Shown: positions 1-8,789 of the stretch, in pieces
Layout of the letters: each line of letters starts with the position of its first letter
Position numbering within the stretch: the stretch's first letter is position 1
Assembly: GCA_905160935.1 (NCBI GenBank)
Contig: CAJHZI010000418.1
Coordinates: forward strand, 93,501-157,500
Length of the DNA: 64,000 nucleotides
Direction of reading: 5' to 3'
Origin: Enchytraeus crypticus
Taxonomy: Eukaryota; Annelida; Clitellata; Enchytraeida; Enchytraeidae
Position numbers and translations under genes: made by a program
Notes under the pieces: model-generated
Databases searched by the model: none
What the model was told of the DNA's origin: nothing
What the model saw: only the letters and a program-made list of their open reading frames with translations

Positions 1-164
1 TGCGAAATATTTACAGTTATTTTCGACAATATCTTATTTCTTCTAATATATAAATTATAAACCTGCTGATTCATTAGCAACCATTTAAGCAAAATAGTGA
101 AATTTATTTGATAATAAATTTGTCTGATCACTTTTTGGAGTGCATTAAGCTGAACAGGAAACAG

Positions 165-275
165 GATTGGTAAGGTGTCCAACTGAAAATCGGCTGGCCC
201 TGGGTTCAAATTAAGTGCTCGTTAGTGATTTACTTCTGGATACTAGAAACAGACGTTAAACTAGGTTTGGCTGTC
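165..275 (+). mobile_element. Decayed tRNA-derived SINE copy
   Basis: A B-box-like stretch (gggttcaaatt) is followed about 55 bases later by a version of the tail found throughout this window (gaaacagacgttaaac). The tRNA-like head is poorly preserved, so this is an old copy and the 5' limit is approximate. Confidence 0.4.
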
Positions 276-1180
276 ATGGTGGAAAACGAAAACTCTCTAA
301 GGAGGTGCGGCGGCTATTCAATCTCTACACCGCTTCCGTTTAACCTTGTTTCCACTTAGTATTTACAAATCTCTTGACTCATAAGAGAAAGCTGACGTCA
401 GGATTGGTCAGCGAGTGGGCACGTGATATGTCACGAGCCGGACTGTATGTCACGTGTATGAATCCTTAGGAAATCCGCAGATGTTAATGAAACCCGGATG
501 AACGGAAGTGGATTAAATATGATTGAAGAGATGATGTTTACTGAAGATTTCATCAGGACATGAAACAAGTTGCGGTGAAGTTAGAATTCGTCCATGGTGT
601 GAGTTTAGGCATAAAATTCTTTACAAAGTAACACTAATTAATTATTAAACTTTCATTGTTAGGTTTTGCATCTACTTACGTCTCAAAAGAAATACTGCAA
701 AGGACCATCCGGTAGGAATTCGAACCGGTTATATCCTGTTTACAAACATCTCATCCATTCCTAAATCCAATCGATCATTTGTTAGGCGATCAATCAATAA
801 GCTGTAGACACAGTCGAGTCTGGTTGTCACTGTCTGAACAGTTAACGTTTACATAGTTAACAGTTGATTAGTTAACTTCTAAAACGTTAACTGATAAACA
901 GTTAACATTTACTAAGTTATAAGTTGAATAATTAAATTTTACGTTCCAGAGTAAATAAATAACACGTATTATAGTGACATGGTCATATGTTGATATCTAT
1001 CACTTTCAATACCACACGTTAAACCCTTTCAAGCAACATATTCCATTTTCCGTATTTCAAGCCTTGTGAAATTCCGAGATTTTACTCTCAGATCAGAGCG
1101 GTTGGGGGAATAGAGGGAATAGAACGAGAGTTCAGTTCAACTCAATATCAATCATTTAACACTTCATGACGTTATCTGAC
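276..1180. other. Gene-free AT-rich stretch with GTTAAC-rich block
   Basis: No coding exon is visible. At 838-945 the hexamer gttaac recurs about five times at irregular spacing (mostly 'acagttaac' and 'acgttaac'), a degenerate short tandem repeat. At about 705-735 a reverse-strand B-box-like string (ggaattcgaacc) hints at another decayed tRNA-derived SINE. Nothing else is recognisable. Confidence 0.5.
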
Positions 1181-1232
1181 ACCTCTAACCACTGCGCTAA
1201 AGAGACGTTCTCTGGATGTTCTCTAAACACAT

Positions 1233-1345
1233 ATCGGTAAGATACTCGACCGCGGATCAGTATGCGCGGGGTTAAAATCCTGGGCTCTCCCGTCACTGAC
1301 ATCGCTTTCGAGTGAGGAAACTGACGTTATCTTTTTTTGCTTTTG
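1233..1345 (+). mobile_element. tRNA-derived SINE (cggtaagatactcgaccg family)
   Basis: The tRNA-related head (cggtaagatactcgaccgcg), a B box with one change (ggggttaaaatcc), the family linker (cccgtcactgacatcgcttt) and the tail (gaggaaactgacgtta) occur in order, ending in a T-rich run. The same order recurs at 12704, 13540 and 27375, and inverted at 17850. The A-box end is missing compared with the copy at 27375. Confidence 0.75.
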
Positions 1346-1580
1346 TATGTAAATTGTCTGACACAATGACCTTTGCATGGAATTCCATAGAATAGGCTAC
1401 TTTGAAGGCTTAAACATCTCAGTATGTCGTTTAAAATGAAATTGAAAAAAATAAATCCTAAAGTGAATCGAGTCTTCGGGAGTGCAGATGGTTGGATTCG
1501 ATGCTATCAAATAGCTTTTATGGCGTAAAATCTCTGCCATTCAAAGCAAAGTAACGATTAGATAATTAAATGAAGTTGAA

Positions 1581-1587
<7 letters not shown>

Positions 1588-1672
<85 letters not shown>
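1588..1672. repeat. (TG)n/(TA)n microsatellite
   Basis: A short gt run passes into about 80 bases of ta dinucleotides interrupted by acatgta. Long Y-I-Y-I translations from it are artefacts. It directly abuts the left end of the mariner derivative at 1676. Confidence 0.95.
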
Positions 1673-1674
<2 letters not shown>

Positions 1675-1675
1675 A

Positions 1676-2417
1676 CAGGGTGAGTAAAAAAATGATTACA
1701 CCTGCAAAAAGTTTGAATATCTCAGGCCATTGTGAATATTTTCAAATAAAACTTTTACCAATTACTAAAGGACTAATTTCTGATGGGGTGGACAATTTGC
1801 ATCGATTTTGGAACATAGATTGGCCAGTTATGCAAATTTCAGCAGAGCAACCCCCCATTTTTACCTAAAAATGGCGTAAAGCACCTCCTGCAATTCTGTC
1901 TTGTTTTTAGACTTCGGCTGGTGTTTCTGATAGAGATGCAGCATGGTTCATCAGACACCGTAATCCCGAGGATTTTTATCGGGTGAGTTTGGAGGCCATT
2001 CACTCTTCTTGATAAAATCCGGGTTTCTCTCGCTGAGTCATTCCTGTGCAAGACGAGATGCATCAGCCGGAGCACCATCCAGTTGAAAGATGAAACCATT
2101 TGGTAGAAGAGCATTGCAATCATTAAACAGCTTGGGAAGCAAAGTGTTGACGTAATGCTGAGAGTTCACCTTTACCTTCTCGTCAATGAAGTGCAATCTG
2201 CCCTTACCGTTGTAGCAAACGCTATTTTTAGGTAAAATGGGGGGTTGGTCTGCTGAAACTTGCATAACTGGCCAATCTAAGTACCAAAATGGATGAAAAT
2301 TGGCCACTCTAGCAAAAATTAGTCCTTTAGTAATTGGTAAAAGATTTATTTGAAAATATTGACAATCGCCTGAGATATTCAAACTTTTTGCAGGTGCAAT
2401 CTTTTTTTACTCACCTG
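1676..2417. mobile_element. Mariner-type element with ~200-bp inverted ends, internally deleted
   Basis: The element starts cagggtgagtaaaaaaatga after a TA and ends with the inverse (ttttttactcacctg) before another TA, the target duplication of the Tc1/mariner superfamily. The two ends are inverted copies for about 200 bases (1676-1875 against 2222-2417) with roughly 10% differences. Typical mariner TIRs are about 30 bp, so these arms are unusually long. The roughly 345 bases between them hold only part of a transposase on the minus strand. The element is a non-autonomous, fold-back-like derivative. Confidence 0.85.
1900..2221 (-). pseudogene. Mariner transposase remnant (catalytic core fragment)
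   Basis: Read on the minus strand, this encodes a degraded stretch of a mariner transposase: a GKGRLHFID segment, then LPNGFIFQLDGAPAD, which carries the second catalytic aspartate (normally QQDGAPAH in this family), and further on, after a stop, WPPNSPDKN with the third acidic residue. The N-terminal DNA-binding domain and the first catalytic aspartate are absent. The reading frame is broken and could not make transposase. The fragment at 57726-57935 is from a related element. Confidence 0.7.
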
Positions 2418-2640
2418 TATATACTGTATATATATACCAGCTGATTTTTGCTTGAGCTTGAAGTATATATCGAGCCAACATATCAAAAATTTAATTAAAC
2501 ATAATTAAAATCTATTTTGCATTGTTTAATAAATTATTTTAAAGATATAAAAGGTGAGAAATGTCTCAGGTCTGAAGTTTGAGGGCAGAGCATGTCCTTT
2601 TTACTATACTCTATCTATCCTTGCCATTTATTGATCATTG

Positions 2641-2745
2641 GACCGGCTTTCACTTTAAAACCTTATTTGTGAGAATAAGTGAGATTATCTGTGAGAACTT
2701 CCCTGGCATGATCCTTGGATGAGGAAACGGACGTTAAACCTTTAA
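2641..2745 (+). mobile_element. 5'-truncated copy of the local L2-like LINE 3' end
   Basis: The string 'ggaccggctttc...aaaaccttatttg' and the end 'ggatgaggaaacggacgtta' match the 3' untranslated end of the LINE at 7280-7430. It is a short dead-on-arrival insertion that ends in an attatta-like tail. Confidence 0.6.
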
Positions 2746-3010
2746 TTATTACTAACTGTTTAAATACTATCACTGAGAAGGGCCCTGCCTAATGGTGCAA
2801 CTCTAGTAGAGAAGTGTGAAGCGACCAGCATCTTCGAATCGAATCTTTCATATGGAGTCTAATGTTATCATGTTTACTATTGGCATGTTTATCACACTTT
2901 TCAGTACATTTAGGCCATGCGTGAGTTCATTGTCGTACAATATGGACGCCAATGGTAATTACTCACTTAGAGCAATTGTAATTGAACTATTTGGTCATTC
3001 TCTCTTTGCC

Positions 3011-3017
<7 letters not shown>

Positions 3018-3075
<58 letters not shown>

Positions 3076-3106
3076 ATATATATATATATATATATAAATA
3101 TACATG

Positions 3107-3144
<38 letters not shown>

Positions 3145-3231
3145 GACACACACACACACACACATATATAACATATATATCTATACATATATTATATATA
3201 TTATAATATATAGATATATATATATATAGTA
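3018..3231. repeat. (TC)n then (TA)n/(CA)n compound microsatellite
   Basis: A run of tc dinucleotides passes into about 170 bases of ta repeats with short acacac and acatgta interruptions. Translations across it are low-complexity artefacts. It directly precedes the truncated reverse-transcriptase fragment at 3243. Confidence 0.95.
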
Positions 3232-3242
3232 CGAAATTGAAC

Positions 3243-3765
3243 AGTAAGGAGTTTCAAATATTTGGGTCATACTATAACCGATGATGGGAAATGTGAGACA
3301 GAAATATGCAGTAGGATTACACAAGCAAAAGCGGCCTTTGGTAGTAGAAAAGAACTATTAACAAAAAGTCTAAAGAAAGACACAAAGATAAAGATAGTGA
3401 AAACTTTGGTTTGGACCACGCTATTGTATGGATGTGAAACATGGACCTTAAGAAAGGAAGATATTAGGAAACTGGAGGCATTGGAAATGTGGATTTGGAG
3501 AAGAATGGAGAGGATTAGCTGGACTCAAAAGGTTACAAATGAGGAAGTCCTGGAGAGAGTTGGCACAGATAGACAGTTGATAAATGTATTAAGAATTAGG
3601 AAGAAGAGATGGATAGGACACATTCTAAGGGGGGAAGATCTATTAAAAGTGGTCATAGAAGGTAGAATGGAAGGAAAAGGAGGCAGGGGCAGGCCGAGAT
3701 TAGGTATGTTAGATGATTTATATGATTGATCAGAAGAAGAAGGAGCCTAAGCTGAGCCTAATGAA
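3243..3765 (+). pseudogene. 5'-truncated LINE: reverse-transcriptase C-terminal region
   Basis: An open frame of about 155 residues (3262-3729) matches the C-terminal end of endonuclease/reverse-transcriptase LINE proteins. It has a GHTITDDGKCETEI segment, then LLYGCETWTLRKEDIRKLEA, RRMERISW, RKKRWIGHILRG and an EGRMEGKGGRGRPR tail, ending at a LDDLYD motif. The polymerase core (YADD) and endonuclease are missing because the copy is truncated at the microsatellite on its left. The frame is intact, which suggests a fairly recent insertion. This is a different LINE clade from the element at 4-7.4 kb; I did not fix the clade. Confidence 0.75.
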
Positions 3766-4017
3766 TGACACTTTTATTTTTAAACAATACCGTTTTTTGT
3801 TTTAATTTAATATTTTTATCTTAATTCGTTAAATTGTTTCTCATATACTTTACTATATTACTTATAATTTTTCTACATTTCAGTATACATTTATTTTTTT
3901 CTAATTTACGATAATGGATTTAACATATTTGTTTTAAAATTTCTCACTTTTTTACCGCGCTTTTTAGCCATATATTTAAACACCTTTTTGTCCTAGAATG
4001 TTTTTCCTTTACTTTAA

Positions 4018-4482
4018 TTGGTTGATTTCTTTCTGCTTCACCCACAGAAAGAAATCATTTCCCGTTTTTCATGCTATAGATGTGTTTTCATTGCTCTTTC
4101 TTTCCATTTATCTTGTTTTAGCCCTCACTACTCCATATATGACCAACCATTTTACTGTCAGTTCATTGACCATATTTCTTCCTCATGCAAACTCGTTTAC
4201 CAACCTATACCGTATGCCTCCGTTTGTCAATGCCTTGATTCTTTACCTCTGCCATACTTTTCTAAATCCTATCTTCATTTTGTTTCACTTAATCTCACTT
4301 CTAAACGACATTTAAACATCATTCTTACCTTTCTCTTAATTTTAGCAGGCGATGTTGAGTTGAATCCTGGCCCTGTTTCTTCTGTTTCTAACCTGTCCAC
4401 TTACTGCCTCAATATTCGGTCTGCCACAACTATCACAAAAAAACCTAAACAAGCCCGAACTCATTCAACAGTTTATTCTTGA
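4018..4482 (+). pseudogene. LINE N-terminal segment with 2A-like ribosome-skipping motif
   Basis: The open frame after the stop at 4015-4017 runs about 154 codons without any ATG, so the true start is lost or lies in another frame. Codons 4348-4374 read GDVELNPGP, an exact match to the 2A consensus D(V/I)ExNPGP. The preceding residues are hydrophobic (ILTFLLILA), the usual upstream context. At known 2A sites the ribosome fails to join the final glycine and proline, here between 4371 and 4372. Just after the motif comes SNLSTYCLNIRS, the normal start of an AP-endonuclease domain. The frame is then lost near 4440 and the endonuclease continues in another frame. Such motifs are known in CR1/L2-type LINEs of marine invertebrates. 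Confidence 0.75.
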
Positions 4483-4566
4483 CGAATCCATTGATATTCT
4501 GTTTTTGACGGAATCATGGCTCTCTCCTGACACTCCACCTTGCTGTCCTTAACTCTCTGACTCCCC

Positions 4567-5985
4567 ATGACTATTCCATTCAACATGTCGGTCCTTTCTT
4601 CTGGTCTTGGTGGTGGCATCGCTGCTATTTTTAGGTCAACTTTTTCTTTCTCTGTTTGTAACTGTTCACCATTTTTATCCTTTGAATATATGTCGTTCCG
4701 TCTTGTGTGCAAATCTAAATCCTATCTCTTTTTGATTGTCTACAGACAACCTTCTTTATCCAAGGCCAATTTCATTTCTGATTTTTCCTTGCTTCTTGAA
4801 GACATTGCCTCATCACCCACTGATTTAATAATTATGGGTGATTTCAACATCCACCTAGACTCTAATGACTATTATTCTTCTTCCTTTTTATCAACACTTG
4901 ATGCCTTTGATCTCAAACAACATATATCTTCCCCTACTCACTCCTCTGGTCATATTCTTGATCTTCTTATCACTCGAAACAGCATGTCATTTCTTGATCA
5001 AGGATTCTCTGATCCTTCACTATCAGATCACAGTGCAGTTTTCTGTAAATTGCCTGTTCCTGTTAATGTACACCTTTCCAGAACACTTAAAACTTATAGA
5101 AAACTCTCTTCTATTAACATTGATGCCTTCTCTGCTGATATTGTGTCCTCTTCTTTGTATTTTAATCCATCTTCAACTGTTGCCGAATATTCAGCTCAAT
5201 TTAGCTCCGTACTTTCTTCCATATTAGACAAACATGCCCCTCTCAAGACCATTCATTGCCGCTCAAACCCTAGGAAACCTTTCATTTCTGAACAAATCCT
5301 TAAGCAAAAATCTGAACTTTCAAAACTCGAAACTAAGTTCAGGAAGGATCTGAAAAATTCTCCTGAACTAAGAAATCCAGACATTAAGTCCAAGTACATC
5401 AAGCAAAGAAAATTAGTAAATAAAATGATTAGTTCTGCTAAAAGCTTGTATTATCAAAATCTAATATCACAGAATCAAAATTGTCCCAAGAAATTATGGG
5501 GAGCACTTGACTCTCTGCTTGATCGTACCATTCCCAAGTCACTCCCCTCTACCACCTCACCATCTTCTCTTGCTACCTCTTTTCTCAACTTTTTCGATGA
5601 CAAAATAGCCAAACTCTGTAGCTCTATACCCTCCAACTCCATTGACACCGACAACTCCATTTCTATAAATATGCCTGAACCACCATTACTTTCTAGTTTT
5701 GAACCAGCTAAACCGGAAGAAATACGCAATTTTATTCTTCGCTCTACCGACTCATCTTGCTGCCTTGATGTGATTCCTACACGCTTACTGAAATCCTGTA
5801 TTGATGTTTTAGTTGCCTCTTTAATACTTAATCAACTTCTCACTCTCAGAAGGTATCTTCCCGACCTCCTTAAAAAAGCGCAGTTGTATCCTTTGCTAAA
5901 AAGCCTTCTCTACCAAAAGATGATCTCTCCAGTTACCGTCCTATTTCCAATCTTAACTTCATCTCTAAACTTCTTGAAAAGGTAA
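4567..5985 (+). pseudogene. LINE AP-endonuclease and start of reverse transcriptase
   Basis: An open frame of about 470 codons covers most of the apurinic-type endonuclease that nicks target DNA: SSGLGGGIA, then IVYRQPS, IIMGDFNIHLD (catalytic Asp/Asn), SSPTHSSGHILDLLIT and SLSDHSAVF (catalytic Asp-His). A charged linker follows, then the first part of the reverse transcriptase (LDVIPTRLLKSC). The amino end with TESWLSP lies upstream in another frame (about 4495-4530). The frame runs out at 5985, shortly after the RT region SYRPISNLNF shifts frame. The real start is not the ATG at 4567. Confidence 0.8.
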
Positions 5986-6103
5986 TTTATACCCGTTTAT
6001 GCACTCATCTTGATTCTTTCCTTCTCTCTCTCATTATCAATCTGCCTATAGAAAACTCCATTCTACTGAAACCGCTCTTCTTCGTATACATAATGATCTT
6101 AGC

Positions 6104-7354
6104 TTGGCCATGAGTAGTAAACAGGTTTCTGCCTTGGTTCTTCTAGATCTCTCTGCTGCCTTTGATACAATTGACCATGGCATCCTAATAAATAGGCTTA
6201 AATTTGGTTTGGCATATCTGATTCTGTTTTTCCCTTCTCACATCATATCTCTCATGTCGCACACAATCTGTTGTTATTGGTCAAAATCGCTCTTCTGAAC
6301 TACCCCTCCTACGCGGTGTTCCTCAAGGTTCAGTGTTAGATCCATTGCTCTTCTCTTTATATATCACACCTCTTAGCTACCTGCTTGCTCAGTCCTCCAT
6401 AAATTTTCATTTTTATGCAGACGACACACAACTATATATTTCCTTTTCTAATCATGATTCTGATCAAAAACTGGCTCATCTCTCATCCATTCTTGACAAG
6501 GTTTATTCCTGGTTTTGTGCTAACCGTCTGTTAATCCTTCCAAAACTGAATACCTTTTAATTGGCACTCCTTTGCAAAGAAGTAAAATTACCAATAAGTC
6601 TGTTAATGTTCAGAATCTTGCTCTTTCACCTTCTCGATCTGCCAAAAACCTTGGAGTCATATTTGATGAAAACCTTGACTTTAAATCCCATATCTCTTCT
6701 GTTTGTCGCGCTTCTTTCTTTCAGATTCGTCAGATTAGGCAAATACGTCCATCCCTTACTAGAAATTCAGCCACTATCCTTGCTAATTCTATAGTTCATT
6801 CAAAGCTCGACTACTGTAATTCATTATTACATGGGTTGCCTAATTCTTCTCTCAATCGTTTGCAGCACGTCCAAAATTCTCTTGCACGTGTTGTTTGTAA
6901 GTCCTCTCGACTTCAATTTCGCTCTCTTTCTCTTCTACGCAGTCTTCACTGGCTCCCTGTTAATCAACGCATAAAATATAAAATAGCTCTATTAACTTTC
7001 AAAACTCCGCGATTTGGCAAGCCTTCTTACTTATCTGAAATTCTTCTTCCTATCGCCCCTCACGTACACTTCGCTCCACCGATGCCAATCTTCTCTCAGT
7101 TCCAAATATTCTCACGTCATTGGGCAGACGTTCATTTTCTTACGCAGCACCCACAATCTGGAACTCTTTACCTGCTAATCTTCGCTCTTGTTCTTCTCTT
7201 TCAACATTCTCTAGCAAGCTTAAAACTTACCTTTTCCCACCATAGACATAATCAATCTATCCTGACCATTTTTTTTGATCACCGGACTGGCTTTCGTTTA
7301 GGACCTTGCTTCTCCTCAGCACATTTCTTTCGCAGATTGGTCTGGGTGAATTAA
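6104..7354 (+). pseudogene. LINE reverse transcriptase core and C-terminus
   Basis: Three consecutive frames carry the polymerase. The first (6104-6298) has [15 protein letters not shown], the motif with the first catalytic aspartate. The second (6333-6560) has DPLLFSLYI and FYADDTQLYIS, with the YADD active-site box at 6414-6425. The third (6572-7354) has the thumb and C-terminal part (KNLGVIFDENLDF, LDYCNSLLHGLP, RLQHVQNSLARVV, LHWLPVNQRIKYKI). Frameshifts at about 6300 and 6560 separate them. The active-site residues are intact but the chain cannot be made in one piece. Confidence 0.8.
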
Positions 7355-7440
7355 TCCGTAGTGATATGTGCTGTTGGGGACGTCCCTGACATCATCCCTG
7401 GATGAGGAAACGGACGTTAAACCTTTAGTATTATTATTAT

Positions 7441-7551
7441 TTAAGGACCCACTCATATATGGAAATGAAGAGGAAGGCGGAAGACAGAGAAGAGTGGAGG
7501 CGTTATGTACCATGGACCTGCCAGTAGGCAGTGCACTAAGAGACTAAGATA

Positions 7552-7600
<49 letters not shown>
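7441..7600 (+). mobile_element. 3' fragment of retroelement family X, ending in (TA)n
   Basis: The segment 'atggacctgccagtaggcag' with the following tgcactaagaga recurs near 18340, 42970 (inverted), 55150, 58610 (inverted) and 58960, so it is the 3' end of a dispersed family. At 7547-7599 it passes straight into a pure (TA)n tract, as if the microsatellite grew from the element's 3' end. Confidence 0.55.
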
Positions 7601-7950
7601 TTGCTAGCTCTCACCTAGGCTGCTCTCTCTAGCTCTTTCTAAATCTTTATGATTTTTTCCACTAAATGACGCATAGAGTAAATTTCTCAATATTGATTTA
7701 TGTAGCCAGACCTTCAGTTTCAGGTCACAACGGAAAGTCATAAACGACTGTCTCTTAGAACATTCGATCAATTCTAGTATTCACCTACATACATGTATAT
7801 AACATAACAAAATATCAGACATTCGCAGAATTGGTAGAACCGATTGACTAAACGTTGCGTATAACAGTTTGAGCAGACTGCATTGAAATAAATTATATTA
7901 TCGGATGATGTTAAAAAGTAAAGATCTCATAGACGTCATTTGCATGAGCC

Positions 7951-8170
7951 TAACTCTTATTTATACTTTTATTTTTAACTCTTATTTATACTTTTTTTTT
8001 TAACTCTTATTTATACTTTTGTTTTTAACTCTTATTTATACTTTTGTTTTTAACTCTTATTTATACTTTTATTTTTAACTCTTATTTATACTTTTATTTT
8101 TAACTCTTATTTATACTTTTGTTTTTAACTCTTATTTATACTTTTATTTTTAACTCTTATTTATACTTTT
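7951..8170. repeat. 26-bp minisatellite, about 8 copies
   Basis: The unit starts taactcttatttatactttt and is completed by a T-rich spacer with one a/g/t variable position. Copies are otherwise nearly identical. No coding role is visible. Confidence 0.95.
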
Positions 8171-8545
8171 CACATTCTAACCAGACGATGACTTACTTTT
8201 GCTGATCAAAATGTTAATATCATCACCAAGTCTTAGAAGTCACTAAGCCCTAATTCAGCTGTCACGATAGAGCACATAATATTAATGGCTATATTAAGGA
8301 TATAATTTTCCTATTCCTGTCCATATACAAAGAACAGCTGTGAATGTTGTTATTACAGTTGGTGAATAAAACTACAGATTCTCTAACAGAATGGTTCTGG
8401 CCTAATTTTTAAAACAATCCAACAATATCCTAGTTTCCCAGAAAAATATACAAATAAAGTCAAACCTTACATAATTTGTGTTTCAATAGTCTTTCAATAG
8501 CAGCATATGTATAGTAATAATTAGTATTACATGTATTTATATAAG

Positions 8546-8772
8546 TGTCGTCCGTCCCCGTGTTGTGTCCGGGTAGCTTGAAGAGTAGACCAACCGTGTA
8601 ATTATGCACGTGTCGTAGAAGGCAACATAAAAACAATATTCAAATCAACGGCAGAAAGGGCATTCGGTTAGTGAGCACCTAGGCTCCAGAAATTGCTACA
8701 CAAAAGAAAGTTAATTCATATCCCGACCCTGGTTATACTGGGATTTAAGGGAGGATGATGATTACGATGATG
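8546..8772 (+). mobile_element. 227-bp SINE-like retroposon with (ATG)n tail and perfect 17-bp target duplication
   Basis: The identical 17-mer acatgtatttatataag lies on both sides (8529-8545 and 8773-8789), the mark of target-primed retrotransposition. The body begins near tgttgtgtccgggtagcttg and includes gcattcggttagtgagcacc, then tcccgaccctggttatactg and a gatgatgat tail. Inverted relatives lie at 35309-35520 and 49262-49462. There is no coding capacity and the Pol III boxes are not clear, so the parent RNA is unknown. The unmutated target duplication suggests a young copy. Confidence 0.75.
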
Positions 8773-8789
8773 ACATGTATTTATATAAG

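Larger units (their letters stand above)
3998..7440 (+). mobile_element. Degraded L2/CR1-like non-LTR retrotransposon (LINE)
   Basis: One element can be followed through an N-terminal segment with a 2A-type motif, an AP-type endonuclease, a reverse transcriptase with YADD, a C-terminal LRSLHWLPVNQRIKYKI segment, and a 3' end closing with gatgaggaaacggacgttaa plus (att)n. Several frameshifts break it, at about 4440-4600, 5830-5990, 6300 and 6560, so it is dead. The same 3' tail appears on the tRNA SINEs of this window, as expected if those SINEs use this LINE's machinery. The 5' limit is uncertain. The clade call rests on the C-terminal motif and the microsatellite tail. Confidence 0.8.

Noticed and set aside
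1581..1868. 95-codon frame starting in (TA)n and running into the mariner arm
   Set aside because: The first part is microsatellite translation. The rest is the non-coding inverted end, whose inverse at the other side gives a similar meaningless translation.
2816..3097. 93-codon plus-strand frame with hydrophobic segments
   Set aside because: Its C-terminal third is (TC)n/(TA)n translation; the remainder has no recognisable domain and no splice or promoter support.
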